Shown: positions 12,095-23,436, counted from the stretch's first letter. The stretch: 64,000 nucleotides of DNA from Juglans regia (GCF_001411555.2 NC_049916.1:9807295-9871294); one strand, 5' to 3'. Made by a program: numbers and translations. The notes: generated from the sequence alone by a model not told the origin.

Positions 12095-13063
12095 ATTTTC
12101 TGGTGGGATGGGTTTCCGAGACTTGGAAGCTTTTAACTTGGCTCTTTTAGTAAAACAAGGGTGCCGTTTGCAAACTCATAATAGCTCTCTGTTTTATCTG
12201 GTTTTCAAGGCTAAATACTTTCCACATTGTGATTTTTTATCATCCTCTATTGGCTCTAATCCTTCTTATGTGTGGCGTAGTATCTTTGAGTCTCAACCTG
12301 TTATTCAAGCTGGCCATCTGTGGCGCATTGCAAATGGTGAACATGTGAAGATTTGGAGGGATAATTGGCTGCCGAGCTATCCTAACAGTAGGATCATCAC
12401 CACTTGTAATGGCTTCAATGTTGATGCATGTGTTAGCGATTTAATAGACTCGTCTTTGCCGGGAAGATGGAAAACTGATTTGTTACATCAGGTATTTCTT
12501 CATTTTGAAGCTTTGGAGATTCTTAAAATTCCAATATTTCCTCATCGGTCTGTTGATAAAATGGTGTGGGGATGCACGCGAAGTGGCAGTTTAGTGTGAG
12601 GTCCGCCTACCATTTAGTGCTTCAGTTGAGAAGTACTACTGCTGCTGAAAGCAATTCTATTGTAGGCTTGAATACTGCTTTTTGGAAGAATATTTGGCAT
12701 CTGAATCTTCCAATTAAAGTTAAGAATTTTTTGTGGAAAGCATGTACTAATGGCTTACACACAAAAAATCAGTTGCATTATCGTCGAATCATAGATTCTG
12801 CTATGTGTGAGTTATGCCCTGTATCTTCTGAGGATGTCTATCATACACTTTGTAAATGTCCTAGCAGTTCAAGTGTGAAGGGGAAATATTTTGAAAAACA
12901 CCTTCATCTTTTGAATTCTTATTCTCGGATTAACAGTTTGGTTGAGGCAATTTTGGATCTTCATGATCCTAGTGCAATTTCCTGCTTTGCTGTTGTTTCT
13001 TGGGGAATTTGGAAGATTAGGAATTTAAAGGTTTTTTTAGAAATCTTTAGACACAGTCTGTGA
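12018..13063 (+). pseudogene. LINE-2 ORF2 pseudogene, part 3: post-RT region and zf-RVT
   Basis: Continuation of ORF2 in a shifted frame: GGMGFRDLEAFNLALL, then WRIANGEHVKIWRDNW. A second frameshift lies near 12570-12600 (frame ending GCTRSGSLV; resumption at SVRSAYHL). Next comes the zinc-binding reverse transcriptase-associated domain with CELCPVSSEDVYHTLCKC. Stop at 13061-13063. The order and spacing match other plant LINE ORF2 C-termini. Confidence 0.88.
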
Positions 13064-13127
13064 CGTTGTGAAGAGTTGTTTTTCCTATGTTGACTATTTT
13101 TTGTTGGCTCGGCAATGTATGAAAGTG

Positions 13128-13649
13128 GTGCAGCCTCAAACTTTTTTGTGTTGGCAACCTCCACCAAGTGGGTAGTTGAAGTTAAACTTTGATGGAGCCA
13201 TTTTTAATCAGGAATTAAAGTCTGGAGTAGGTGCTATTTTGAGGGATGACAAAGGAAGTATGATTATGGCCATGTCTAGAATGGAAGAAGGTATTCTGTT
13301 GGTAGAAGATATTGAGGCTATTGCAGCCTTAAGGGCCTTACAGTTTATTTCTCACTTGGGAATTTCTCACCTGATCTTGGAAGGAGATTCACTTATTGTA
13401 ATTGAAGCCATTCAATCAACACCTATTGAAGAGTTTAGTTACGGCCCTATTATTAGGGAGATTCAGCAGTTGTTATCTCACTTCCAATCTTTTGATGTTT
13501 TACATGTTGGACGGCAGGGAAATGGGATAGCACATAAATTGGCTAGGCATGCAAGGGTGGTGGAGAATACTCTTCAATGGTGGTTTCATCCTCCAGATTT
13601 TATTCAAGCTAGTTTGGAAGTTGAAACTGAAACTAACCTACGGGCTTAA
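13128..13649 (+). pseudogene. LINE-2 ORF2 pseudogene, part 4: RNase H domain
   Basis: RNase H-like domain, open from about 13176 to the terminal TAA at 13647-13649. Acidic positions are visible at NFDGA, DIEAIAAL and EGDS, and the last motif reads NGIAHKLARHA. This is the plant-LINE variant in which His follows Ala where other RNases H have Asp. It would remove the RNA strand during cDNA synthesis in an active element. It is joined to the preceding part by another break at about 13063-13170. Confidence 0.88.
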
Positions 13650-13733
13650 TGTATTTGTTTAGCTTGTTTGTTTTATGTACTGTATTACAATTTGTTTCTT
13701 CATAATGGATGAAGTTCTTGTTTCTAAAAAAAA

Positions 13734-13747
13734 AACTGTAACAAAAG
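13734..13747. repeat. Right target-site duplication of LINE-2
   Basis: Second copy of AACTGTAACAAAAG, directly after the poly(A). After it, host sequence resumes with a CACTA-like element. Confidence 0.93.
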
Positions 13748-14335
13748 AGCCGGAAATGGTTTCGAAGCCAGATCTATTTGCAACGCATTTCATGGCGTCG
13801 AAATAAATTCTACCATTATTTTCAAATCTTCTTTTGCGTCGCCAAATTTACCATTGCGTCACAAGGAAAAGTGACGAAAAATCACTTAAGGAGTGTCATT
13901 TGTGTCACTATGTAGATCGATGCAAACACGCATAATCTTTCCCAGCAGTACAAAACATTTTTGCAATGGGGAACAGGCCATTTGTTAATGACTTTTTGTG
14001 ACACCAAGTGTTTTGCCGCTAATGAAAATAATCTATTGCGGCTAAGTTTTGGTATTAACGACGATTGTCCGTGGACGAAAATATTACTCTTTCAACACCA
14101 TGCTGACATCATTTGTGGCGAACAAAATTACATTTAGCGGTGATGTAAAATGTCGTAAATCTAAGTACTTTTAGTGACTCTGTCTTGTTTCGCTACAAAA
14201 AAAATTTTGAGACGGATTAGTACCGACCATCTAGCTGCAAAAGGTTGAGGACACGAATTATCTTTTACAACTTTCTTTTTATGTTTTGCATCGATTTAAA
14301 TCGCCGCAAAAAGGTGAAATCTCTTGTAGTCAATC
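13748..14335 (-). mobile_element. CACTA-like non-autonomous element, right end
   Basis: GC-alternating sequence full of short motifs such as ttgcggc, gcgtcg and tgacga, ending in ctcttgtagt at 14326-14335, which is the complement of a CACTACAAGA-type En/Spm terminus with one base lost. LINE-2 lies immediately on its left and its target duplication abuts this sequence. The left part should therefore lie upstream of 7997, but I found no matching left terminus. Confidence 0.5.
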
Positions 14336-14999
14336 AATTAAAATTGATGATTATACAAATAATGTTATATAAGTGACATATTGTGATAGGATGTGTGTAT
14401 TACGCATTCATACTCGTATTCTGAGCAGTGGCGAACCCACGTTGGACTTGAGAAAAAACTTTTTGAAAACACAATATATCCCCTTAGATTTTATATATAA
14501 TTCTATAAATATAGAAAATGGCTCCCCCAAAAAATTTATAATCTCCATATACTCTCTAAATCTTCTAAAATTTCAATATACCTAAAAATGTCTCTCTCTA
14601 GTTTTTTTTTTCTTATAGTCCCAAAATTATGTTTAATTTCTATATATTATTTATTTTCAAGGATATGACATCTTCAAAATTAAACTTAAAACTAAGTTTA
14701 GGAGAAATAATAAACTTATTAATATGGATTCCAAAGTTTTTTGTTGTACAATATTTGGCTTCTTAATATGGAATCCAAAATGAAAATATAAGAAAAACTA
14801 TTTAAGGTCGATGATTTATATGAAAAATAGTTATGAGATTTTATCCTTTAGACTTCATTGAGAAAGAAAAGAATTTATTTAAGCTTTCAATTATAACATT
14901 ATATGTTTAATGTGATACGACAATATCTAGATTTTGCATGAAATCTGATAAAGTAACTTACATACTAGAATAAAAGATGACTTTCTAAAAGATCTTTCG

Positions 15000-15191
15000 T
15001 TTGGTTTCAAAAATCCTCTCAACTCATCTCAACTCATCATTACAACTTTTTCAAATCCCAACATAAAATATAATAAACAATTCAATTTTTTCAAATTCTA
15101 AAATAATAATAATATTAAAAAATAATATTCTAACAATATTTTATCATCTCAACTCAACTAAACTCAACTCACTTTAACATCCAAACACAAC
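15000..15191 (-). repeat. MITE family A copy (minus orientation)
   Basis: AT-rich repeat: ctcaactcatctcaactcatc at one end, ataataataatattaaaaaa in the middle, ccaaacacaacc at the other end. It is the reverse orientation of the copies at 23184 and 24513, and the same orientation as 23437 and 25219. Nested inside the hAT-like element at 14426-15639. Confidence 0.72.
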
Positions 15192-15408
15192 CTTAATAGT
15201 TTATATGAAGAAAAAAAATTCTAAATATTTCATTACAAAAATAATAATGAATGAATGAAACATTATTGTTAGAATCTGAAACATATATTAAGTTATGTTT
15301 TTATAATTTTATTTCTACATGTACATAGCAAATTACCGAGATATACTTTTATATGTAGTTATGTTTTTATGATTTTTCAATCTCTTTTTAATTTACATAA
15401 GAGAAATG

Positions 15409-15590
15409 ATGTTGGTAGTTCTAGGATGTGCAAGCCCTGCACATTACATTTGAAAAAAGTAGGTCAATCTATGACTTACATAAAAAAAATTATTTTTTAA
15501 TGATAGATCTCACTCTTTTTTTAAAGGGAGTGTGTAGTACTTGCACACTCTATAACTATATTTATTATTACTCTTTACATAAATATATCA
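15409..15590. repeat. MITE family B copy
   Basis: Repeat with gatgtgcaag...gcacatta near one end and cttgcacactctataac near the other, flanking an AT-rich core containing a tgacttacat / taatgatagatct pattern. Related units lie at 16185, 20150, 21090 and 25545. The ends are roughly inverted (tgcaag / cttgca). Confidence 0.6.
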
Positions 15591-15647
15591 CGTAGTAAAA
15601 AGGTTGGCTCCGTCAACACGATTGTTGGTTCCGCCATTGATTCTTTG

Positions 15648-17088
15648 AGCACCTACCCTAAGGGGGTGGGCTCTTAATCCAATTCAAACATCAATACGTA
15701 AGCAAGTGGTAAGGATCGATGCAAGTGCTAAGCTGTCTAAGATTATGACATTAAAAGACTTGGACTATGCACCACTAGTTGTAAGCGCTCATTAATTAGC
15801 ACTCTTTCAACTCGATCGTGTGCAGTTTTATTGGGTTCAAAATTTCAATTGGTTTCCACCTAGCTAGATAGTTTGAAACAAGATATATACCAACTGTATG
15901 TTTTAGCAGCTAATGCAATTTTCTCGAATGGGCCGTTCATTTTGGTCTAGAAAAAGTCTAGAAATATGCGGCATTAATTGTTTGGTTTATTTCAGTTTTC
16001 AAAATGTTTGAAAATATGCATTCCTCAATTGCAAATTAAACATCTTTCGTTCTCAAAAAATAGAAAAAAAAATATTTCAACTTTTTTTATCTAAAAAGAA
16101 CAAAACAATAAACAATAAACAATAAACTTTTATAAAAATCAAAATACAAAAATATCATACAAATATATAAGAAATTATAATTGCAGTCGTGAATGTGCAA
16201 GCGTCGTACAATCACTTTGAAAATAGTGAATAAATACGAAACTTACATAAAAATAAATTAATTTTTTAATGGTGAACCTTACTCTTTTTCAAATTAGTTG
16301 CACGGTACTTACGTATTTTACTATTATATGTAATATTATTCAATAAATAATGACTATATCCATCAATTGTTACTAGTCTTGTACAAAACATATATTTTAA
16401 AAAAAAAATAAAAAAGAAAAATTAGAATTTCTACCTTTACAAAATCCAGAAAGAAACCGTTCGTCCCAAAAAAAAAAAAAAGAATCGAAATTTCTTTAGC
16501 AAAACATAATTGCAGTCAGCAAAGACTGGTCTCATGCATGAAAGTGATCATGAGACAACTTATATATATATATTGGTGCAGCTAATTACGACCTGCTACA
16601 TTATGTTTAGCGTGGTCAAACATTTGATGAGAGTAATATTATAAAATGGGCCCACAATATATATGTACATCTTGACCACACACATACACTTTCGGCTTTC
16701 ATATCTTATATATAGCACAACGTCTCTGATCACTACGTACGTACGTAGTTGTACCATGATTTTCTTCCGGTCCACTTTCTAAAATTAAACTGTTCACGTA
16801 TGTTGCACGGGAGCTGGAGGACCAACTTGCAGCTACCATTGATTATATATGATTCCTATTCTACTTATTAAGCAAAGAAAACGTACAAGAACATGCTCCT
16901 TTATGGACTACTTTCGCATATTTCTGTTTCTCCACGTACTCAAGACAACATTTTCTTTTCTCACGTGGAATTAATACTCAAATCAGACCTTATGACCACC
17001 CAAAAGATTGTGCTGATCAGAAGGGCATTAGTCAAAGAAGGGAAGGGCCGGGCCGGATGGATTAGTCATTGATATTGGTCATTATCGC

Positions 17089-17090
<2 letters not shown>
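15648..17090. other. Intergenic, partly unique sequence
   Basis: No ORF above background. A second family B MITE lies at 16185-16345. 16500-17090 is less repetitive, with an (ACGT)n run at about 16734-16748 and several G-box-like cacgt(a/g) words. It could be old regulatory sequence, but there is no adjacent gene on either strand. Confidence 0.4.
16185..16345. repeat. MITE family B copy
   Basis: Contains tgtgcaagcgtcgtacaatcac, an AT-rich core with cttacataaaaataaatt, then ttgcacggtacttacg. Same layout as 15409-15590 and 20150-20300. Confidence 0.6.

Positions 17091-17120
<30 letters not shown>
17091..17120. repeat. (AT)n microsatellite
   Basis: Run of alternating A/T immediately 5' of the putative Helitron terminus at 17121. 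Confidence 0.9.
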
Positions 17121-18712
17121 TCTACTATAATAAGCGGCTATCGAGCCGCTACAGTAATAAACAGTAAATTTTGTCCATTCGTGTAAATTTTTCGTGTGTG
17201 TTGTGTGGTCACTTTTTTATCTCTCTATTTTCTTCTTTTGTGTCCATTTATGCAAGGTGTTTTTGGTCAGTTCAAGTTCCTAGTCATTATTTATTTTATG
17301 GTTTTTTATCTTTTGCATTTGCAGAGTGACTTATGTCCGTCTGTCCGTCTCAATAATGACATATAATTATTACTATGTTGTCAGATGTTGTCAGAGAGTC
17401 TGTCTGTTGGCTGTTCATTATTTGTGTAGATAATTTGATGTATTTCACAAGCACATTAAAAAATTTACTTTTTAAAAAAATGTTTTTGATTACTGGGTAG
17501 AGAAAGAAGAAAAATTCTCAATAAAAAAATATTTTTAATCACTAGGTAGAGAGTAGAGAGAGGGATTTGCACAAATAGAGATTTGTAATTGTATTTGCAC
17601 AATAGATTTGCACAAAAAGAAGAAAAACATAAGCAAATTAAAAAAAAATTACACTGACAAAAGCAATCGCTCGGTAAGAAAAAAAAAAGGGTAAAAACTC
17701 ATGCTCGAGATTTGCAACTGGGATCCTCGACAATGAAAGAGAGAGGGATTTACACTAACAAGAGCAAATAGGATATTTATTGCTGAACAGTAAAAAAGAT
17801 TTAAAAAAAAATCTATGCATATCTCATCCATCAGTTCATGCATCTGTCTAGATAATGAGAAATTATCATTACCTCGATCTGCGTCAATTTATACTGCATC
17901 GGTCCCCGTCAATTGCCATTATGTCAATCTGTCGATAGGTAATCCCAACAATTATATTGATGGGACATTGTTTGGAGAACAACAAAGGACGCTGCACATT
18001 AAAAGGATCTGGTGGGTTAGTCCATTACGAGCCTCTTTCCGAAATTGATTTGATCTTGTGTTCTTCTTTTGCTTCTGCATATTGTTTCTCATTACGGGTG
18101 ATTTTCTGGGAAAAATTATTGTTTCTTAATTTTATTTTTCATCTATTCTTTTCCATTTATTTGTTTGATCATCTTGCGTGCATGGTTTTAAGGATAGTAT
18201 TTTCTGCCTTCCCTTTTTTTATTTTTTTGTTACTGTAATGCTTTATTTTCTATCGGTTATTTTTTATGGTTTGTTTTCGGGTCTTGTTGGTTGAAGACTT
18301 TCAGAACTGGACATTACTGGTTCATCTTTGCAAGTGTATGGTCATATTGATTTTGAAACATCTTTTTTATATAAATTATTTTCTGAATTTTTATTTATTT
18401 ATTGTTTTTTATTTCAGTCCATCGATAGGTAATCTCAAGAATTATATTCATACAACACATTTTATAACATATTTAAAGAGTAAAAAATTTCAATTGTTTG
18501 GTGCAGTCTTTTATATGGCTTCCTCTCTCTTCTTTTTCTTTTTTTAGTGAATGGTTATTAACTTTTGTAGGTTTTTTTGGTCATTTGTCTTCAAGTTTTT
18601 TTGTTGAGTCCAGACTCTTCTATTTTTACTCTTTGTAAGTGTATAGTATTATTTATTTTGTAACGTCATTTGTTATATAATTCTTTTCTTATTTTATGGA
18701 ATTGTGAGTGTT

Positions 18713-19100
18713 TTGGAGAAGTTTGACAGAAATGATTTTTGTCACAAACCAAGCAAAACATACAATATAAACAACCAAACATAAATTGTGAGTGTATTAT
18801 TAAAAAAAAAAACCTAAAAAAAACATGTTTTGCAAGTAACTAAAAGAAATTTGGCAAGTAGGTTGGGACAAAGAAAAGGCATCTAAAAATAAAATGTTTT
18901 ATAGAATTCTCTTTTTTTGAGTTATTATTCTTCTGTTTGATACTGTGTTTGTGACTTCATTGGTACTATGTATAAGGACAATATTGTGTTCGAACAAAAT
19001 CAACAATATATGAAAATATCTAAAAGGAATTTGTGTTTTGGAGAAGTTTGGCAAAAATGATTTTTGTCACAAACCAAGAAAAACATACAATATATACAAC
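18713..19100 (+). repeat. Direct repeat pair inside the Helitron candidate
   Basis: Copies at about 18713-18775 and 19033-19100 share ttttggagaagtttg, atgatttttgtcacaaacc and aaaacatacaatat. By-eye identity is near 90%. Confidence 0.8.
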
Positions 19101-19542
19101 CTTATAAAAAAATGACAGATCGCTAGAGATAAGGAAAACACATCTAAAAACCCTATCTACAAAGAGGATATGTAATATCTTTATTTACGACAGATAAATA
19201 TGTTAGTTCGAAATTAAACAAAAAATTCAACAGAAATTCAAATAATGAAACATTGAATATCAAGAAATTGAAAGATCTTAGAGAAACTGAGAAAAGAGGG
19301 TTTTTTTAAAATATAATAAAAATCCTATTTTATGTAGAAAAACTAAAAATAAAATCAAATGTAGGAGAATCATTGTAAAAAAGCGGTACAAATATTGAAG
19401 AAAACGATTTAGGAATCTTATAAAATCAAACATTGAGCAGAAAAAGAAAAAGAAAACATTGACTAGGTGATGCAAAGAAGCATAGAAGGAATCTCATATA
19501 TACAATTCATACAGAAAGCTAGGATATGCCATGTCATCAAAA

Positions 19543-19830
19543 TATTCAGCAAACATTTAGTAGGAGATCTAAAATATTACCACAATAGCTCGTCAACGAA
19601 ATAAATACAAAACTTAGATATAACTAAATGAAACACTTATAGGAAAATTCGAAAAACAAACCAAACAGATCTTAAAGTGGGTAAACATCCAGCAAACAGT
19701 GAGTAGGAGATCTGAAATATTACCTCAACAACTTATCAACGAAATAAATACAAAAAATAGATATAACTAAAGGAAACATGTATAGGAAAATTAGAAAAAC
19801 AAATCAAATATATCTGAAAATGGGTTGATT
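19543..19830 (+). repeat. Two-copy tandem repeat, period about 144 bp
   Basis: Unit 1 at 19543-19686 and unit 2 at 19687-19830. Both contain cagcaaac, gtaggagatct, aaatattacc, gaaataaatacaaaa and tataggaaaatt. A third, badly decayed piece (gacagatctgaagatt) starts near 19864. Short tandem arrays are common near Helitron 3' ends. Confidence 0.8.
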
Positions 19831-20149
19831 TAAAATAAATAAAAAAATGTTCGAGCTCTTTGTAATGACAGATCTGAAGATTCTAGGCAACAGCTACTCA
19901 ACAAACTGGTCTCAAAATTATGAGGGTACGAAGGAAATACATATACCAACTTTCGGATACCAACTTTGATAAGAACCACATTATTTCTTAAAAATAATAA
20001 TTTTACTAAACTAGGCTAACGTGTTTTGTATGTTGCTCTTGCACTAGTATGTGTGTATATATATATACACGCACACATATATACATATGCACACATAATC
20101 AGACATCTAATTTGCAATCGCAGCAACACGTACTACTTAATTGAAAAAA

Positions 20150-20300
20150 TTGAGCTCTCCATACAATCACTTTGAAAAAAAAAAGAATAAATAAGGGATT
20201 TACAGGAAAAAAATAATCTTTTAATAGTAGACCTTATTTTTTTTTTTAAAACGATTATACGACGTTTGTATACTCCACGACTATATGTAACATTGCTCAT
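20150..20300. repeat. MITE family B copy
   Basis: Contains atacaatcactttgaaaa, a core with gatttacagg and ttaatagtagacc, then cgattatacgacgtttg. Same order of blocks as 16185-16345. Confidence 0.6.
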
Positions 20301-20520
20301 ATGTTTATTGATACACCTAACATTAACGTGGAAGCGTTCGCATGATTAATTGGTATAAAAAGAATTGTTAGTGTTGTAATTTATTTTTAATAATTATAAT
20401 GAATTGTACTTTATACCAAAGTTTAAATTATAAAATCTTATTAATTATGTTGTAATTTAAAATTGCGTGTCTTTCATTATTTTTTAAAATGATATTTGAA
20501 ATTTTAGAGTGTGTAAGTTT

Positions 20521-21081
20521 TAGGGGTGTAAAAAGAAACCAGTGAAGCAGTAAACTGGACCGGACTGGACCGAACCGGTAGATTTGGTCATGTACCAACT
20601 TTGGTTTAGTCCGGTATCGATTTTATTTTTCTTAAAACCGGTCAAAATTGATCCGATTTTAGTTTTTCCTTTTCTAAAACCAGATCGGACCGAACCAGAC
20701 CGGTTCATATATATATTATATTTTTTTAAATTGTATATAATTTTTATATATAATATATAATTATATATAAAATAATTTTGTATTATATGATAAATTACAA
20801 ATTAATATAATATTAAATTTTAAAATCTTATATCACTATATTATATATTATAATATACTACAATATATTATTACTATAGTATTATATACTATAATATATT
20901 ATTATATATATTATATAATATATTAAAATAGTAAAACCAGACCGAACTGGGCTGAAATCGATAAAACCGAAAATATCGTTTTGGAGAGTATTTGGTGCGG
21001 AATCGGTTCTTGAAAATGCAAAACCAATACATACCAATTTGATTCCAAATTTTCTCCAAAACCAAACCAAAAACACTCCTA
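20521..21081. mobile_element. Non-autonomous hAT-like element (561 bp)
   Basis: Terminal inverted repeats TAGGGGTGT at 20521 and ACACTCCTA ending at 21081. It is flanked by GTAAGTTT (20513-20520) and GTAAGTTC (21082-21089), an 8-bp target duplication with one mismatch. The outer parts are rich in ccggac/ccggtt and the core (20700-20935) is almost pure A/T. The ORFs on the minus strand here are not protein-like. The TAGGGGTGT terminus plus an 8-bp duplication is the hAT signature. Confidence 0.8.
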
Positions 21082-21089
21082 GTAAGTTC

Positions 21090-21784
21090 CACTGCCACAC
21101 ACCTCATTTAAAAAAAGTGAGTAAATATGAGACTTATATGAAAAAATTATTATTTTAATAATAAATTCAAATTTTTTTTAAAAGAATACACATTCTAAAA
21201 TTATATTTAATATTATTTTAAAAAAAATCATATGTGAGTTAAGTAACCTCAGATAAAGTTTTCCACTTTCTTTCCACGTGTTGAACTTTTGTAGATAGCG
21301 AAACAAAATCTTTCCACGATCTTTGTCCTACCAAAATTGTTAGGTGGTCAAGTCCGCAGCATATTAAATTGATCTTTTAAAAGGGAAATGCAGACTAGTC
21401 TTAGGATGTGGAATATGTACTTTAAACACTTGGTCAAATTTGGATATCTGATTCAGCTAGTCTTCTAAAGAATTAATTTATAATGAAACTGATCGATCTA
21501 AGGAACAAGAACATGATGTGAAACTGAGCTGCTAAAAAGATTAACAAAATTATGAAATTAGACCCATTAAGCTGCATGCTTCAAATGTGAGCTGAATCAT
21601 CTTAGATGGGCATTGTTCCGTCAGTAATGCTTAATTATTTTAGATTTTATTGTCTTTAATCGCATCAACTCATACATCACATTTTAATTCGCTTTCAATA
21701 GTACCAAGTCTTTCCGCTAAGAGCTCCCATTGAGATTTTATTTTTTATTTTAATTTCTTGATTAAAGAAGTATTTTTTTAACGA
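21090..21784. other. Intergenic, with a decayed MITE at the left
   Basis: About 21090-21225 resembles a shortened family B MITE (actgccacacacctc, then gagacttatatgaaaaa). The rest is single-copy-looking AT-rich DNA without a supported ORF. Confidence 0.4.
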
Positions 21785-21921
21785 CACTACAAGAAAATTG
21801 CTTATTTGTAGCCAGTTAATTCCAGCGAAATGATTATTTATATTTAAAATGAATCTATTTTGGTTACAAATAATCTTTTTGTCGCAATTAAATGGTCATA
21901 AAAATCTATTTTTTTGTAGTG
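21785..21921. mobile_element. CACTA-type MITE (137 bp)
   Basis: The left end CACTACAAGAAAATT and the right end TTTTTTTGTAGTG are inverted repeats of the En/Spm type. CGA stands on both sides (21782-21784 and 21922-21924), the 3-bp target duplication expected for CACTA elements. Too small to code. Confidence 0.88.
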
Positions 21922-21924
21922 CGA

Positions 21925-22639
21925 TATTGTAGTTTTTTTATTTTTTAAAAATATTAAAAATTGTATGTAAAAAAAGAGCTAAAAATATATAAAATACACT
22001 AGCGGAATCTCCCAACGGTGACTTTAGTGTTACTCATTTAATTTATATATAAGTTATCCAGTTGAATAAAAAATTAGTTTTAAACATAATAATATTCATC
22101 TAATATAATTTGAGATAAAATGAAAAATAAAAAATAACAATTCTCTAATTATTTTATAGTACTATGGGAGAAATAAATAGTTGTTGACGTTCATATCCAT
22201 GTTGTGGTTCAAATTCTGATTTTAAATATTTTCCGTATTGAACTTACTTATTGGAAGAGACTTTGATACACGTGAGGATCGGACGTAATTAAGATATAAT
22301 ATTCTAATATAAATAATAATATCTCTTCTTTTATACTTAAAATTTTAAAATAAATAATAATTTCATATCACCTCGTTTAATATTATAATTGAAAAGTTTC
22401 AATATTTTTTTTTTCCTAATTGGTTTCAATGTTAATTGTATATATAGTAAATGTTGACGTTTCATACGCCGGAAGAAAGAACTTTTCACAAGCCGTACGT
22501 GATGGAGCCAAGGGACTCGGGATCATGGCCCCACTAAAATAATAGAAACCCTTGACAGGCTTGACTATCTATAAAATTTGAGAAAAAAAAATCCAAAAAT
22601 TTGAAATAGTCCCTAGAAACCTTAAGCCCCGTTTTGATG
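21925..22639. other. Intergenic AT-rich sequence
   Basis: Nothing recognised. A run near 22480-22560 is less AT-rich but has no ORF of note. Confidence 0.4.
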
Positions 22640-23115
22640 CATAATTTAGTTCAGTACACTTTATTTTTAGATTGAGTTGAATATTCAAACATTAATCTTT
22701 ACATAGGTTGAATAGAATCCAAAATTGAACTAAATTGAACTCATCTATAGGACCACAATTTACAAACATTAATTTTTTATTTTACTTTTTTTTATCTTTA
22801 TCAGTTTACTTTTCTCTCTATTGTATACTACTTTTCCATCTCTCGCGTAACCCAACTCAATTGTTTATCACTTTTTTGCAGGTTTTGGTGTCGGCAATTG
22901 CTCAAGCCATGTCAAATGAATAGTCATATTTAATGGTCTGACTCATTTATTTTATAACTTCTCATAATTATATCTAAATTCATCTTAACATTTAAACACA
23001 TAAATTTATCTTAAACGGATCTCATAAAACTCACTTAATTATCTCAACTCACTACTATTCATAAAAAATTCAGCTAAACTTAGCTCAACATCTAAATACA
23101 GCTTAAAGCTCCCCT
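22640..23115 (-). repeat. AT-rich repeat related to 28640-29010
   Basis: Shares with 28640-29010 the blocks tatctaaattcatctta, cataaaactcacttaa or equivalents, ctcaactcactactattcataaa and a closing aacatctaaatacagctta. The first part (22640-22745) is itself flanked by aactaaattgaactc-like words. The short ORF at 22735-22923 lies inside and is not gene-like. Confidence 0.55.
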
Positions 23116-23183
23116 TGAACCTCAAAAACTTTCAAAATTTTGATTCTTTGAACATTCATTTTTTTTTGAAAAAAATATTAAGG

Positions 23184-23385
23184 TGTCATTTGAATAGTGA
23201 GTTGAGATGAAAGTCGAAAGTTGAATAAAATATTGTTAAAATATTATTTTTTAATATTATTATTATTTTGTGATTTGAAAAAGTCAAATTATTTATTATA
23301 TTTTGTGTGAGAATTTGAGAAAGTTGTAATAATGAAATGAAATGAGATTAAACACTTTTTTGTATCTAAATTGGATCTTAAAAAC
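23184..23385 (+). repeat. MITE family A copy
   Basis: Begins ttgaatagtgagttgagatg, has aatattattttttaatatt in the centre and ends in tgagattaaacactttt. Same family as 24513-24705 in the same orientation. Confidence 0.78.
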
Positions 23386-23436
23386 TATCCTTTATTCCCA
23401 ACAAAACTCTTAACAATCTCTCTAGCCACACAAGTT

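Larger units (their letters stand above)
8011..13733 (+). mobile_element. LINE-2: nearly full-length plant LINE with 14-bp target-site duplication
   Basis: A 5.7-kb non-LTR retrotransposon with a 5' UTR (8011-8246), ORF1, ORF2, a short 3' UTR and an A-run at 13726-13735. The identical 14-mer AACTGTAACAAAAG lies directly 5' (7997-8010) and directly after the poly(A) (13734-13747). This target-site duplication fixes both ends and shows insertion by target-primed reverse transcription. The body is complete but carries several stops and at least two frameshifts, so it cannot move on its own. Confidence 0.96.
14426..15639. mobile_element. Non-autonomous hAT-like element with nested MITEs
   Basis: The left terminus CAGTGGCGAACCCAC (14426) pairs with the right terminus TTGGTTCCGCCATTG (ending 15639) as imperfect terminal inverted repeats of the CAGTGGCGGAGCC type seen in plant hAT elements. 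It is flanked by ATTCTGAG (14418-14425) and ATTCTTTG (15640-15647), an 8-bp target duplication with 6 of 8 bases kept. No transposase ORF. Two MITE-like repeats (about 15000-15191 and 15409-15590) sit inside. Confidence 0.72.
17121..20047 (+). mobile_element. Candidate non-autonomous Helitron
   Basis: The left end begins TCTACTATAATAAG, fitting the TC start of plant Helitrons. The right end has an imperfect hairpin at about 20014-20035 (gctaacgtg / tatgttgc arms) followed ten bases later by CTAG at 20044-20047, next to a T. There are no terminal inverted repeats and no target duplication, as expected for Helitrons. No Rep/helicase ORF is readable. The interior is AT-rich with direct repeats (18713-18775 with 19033-19100) and a two-copy tandem repeat of about 144 bp. 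The 5' flanking base is T rather than the usual A, which weakens the left boundary. Confidence 0.5.

Noticed and set aside
20700..20935. AT-rich block as a replication origin or scaffold attachment region
   Set aside because: It is the core of a hAT-like element; there is no independent support.
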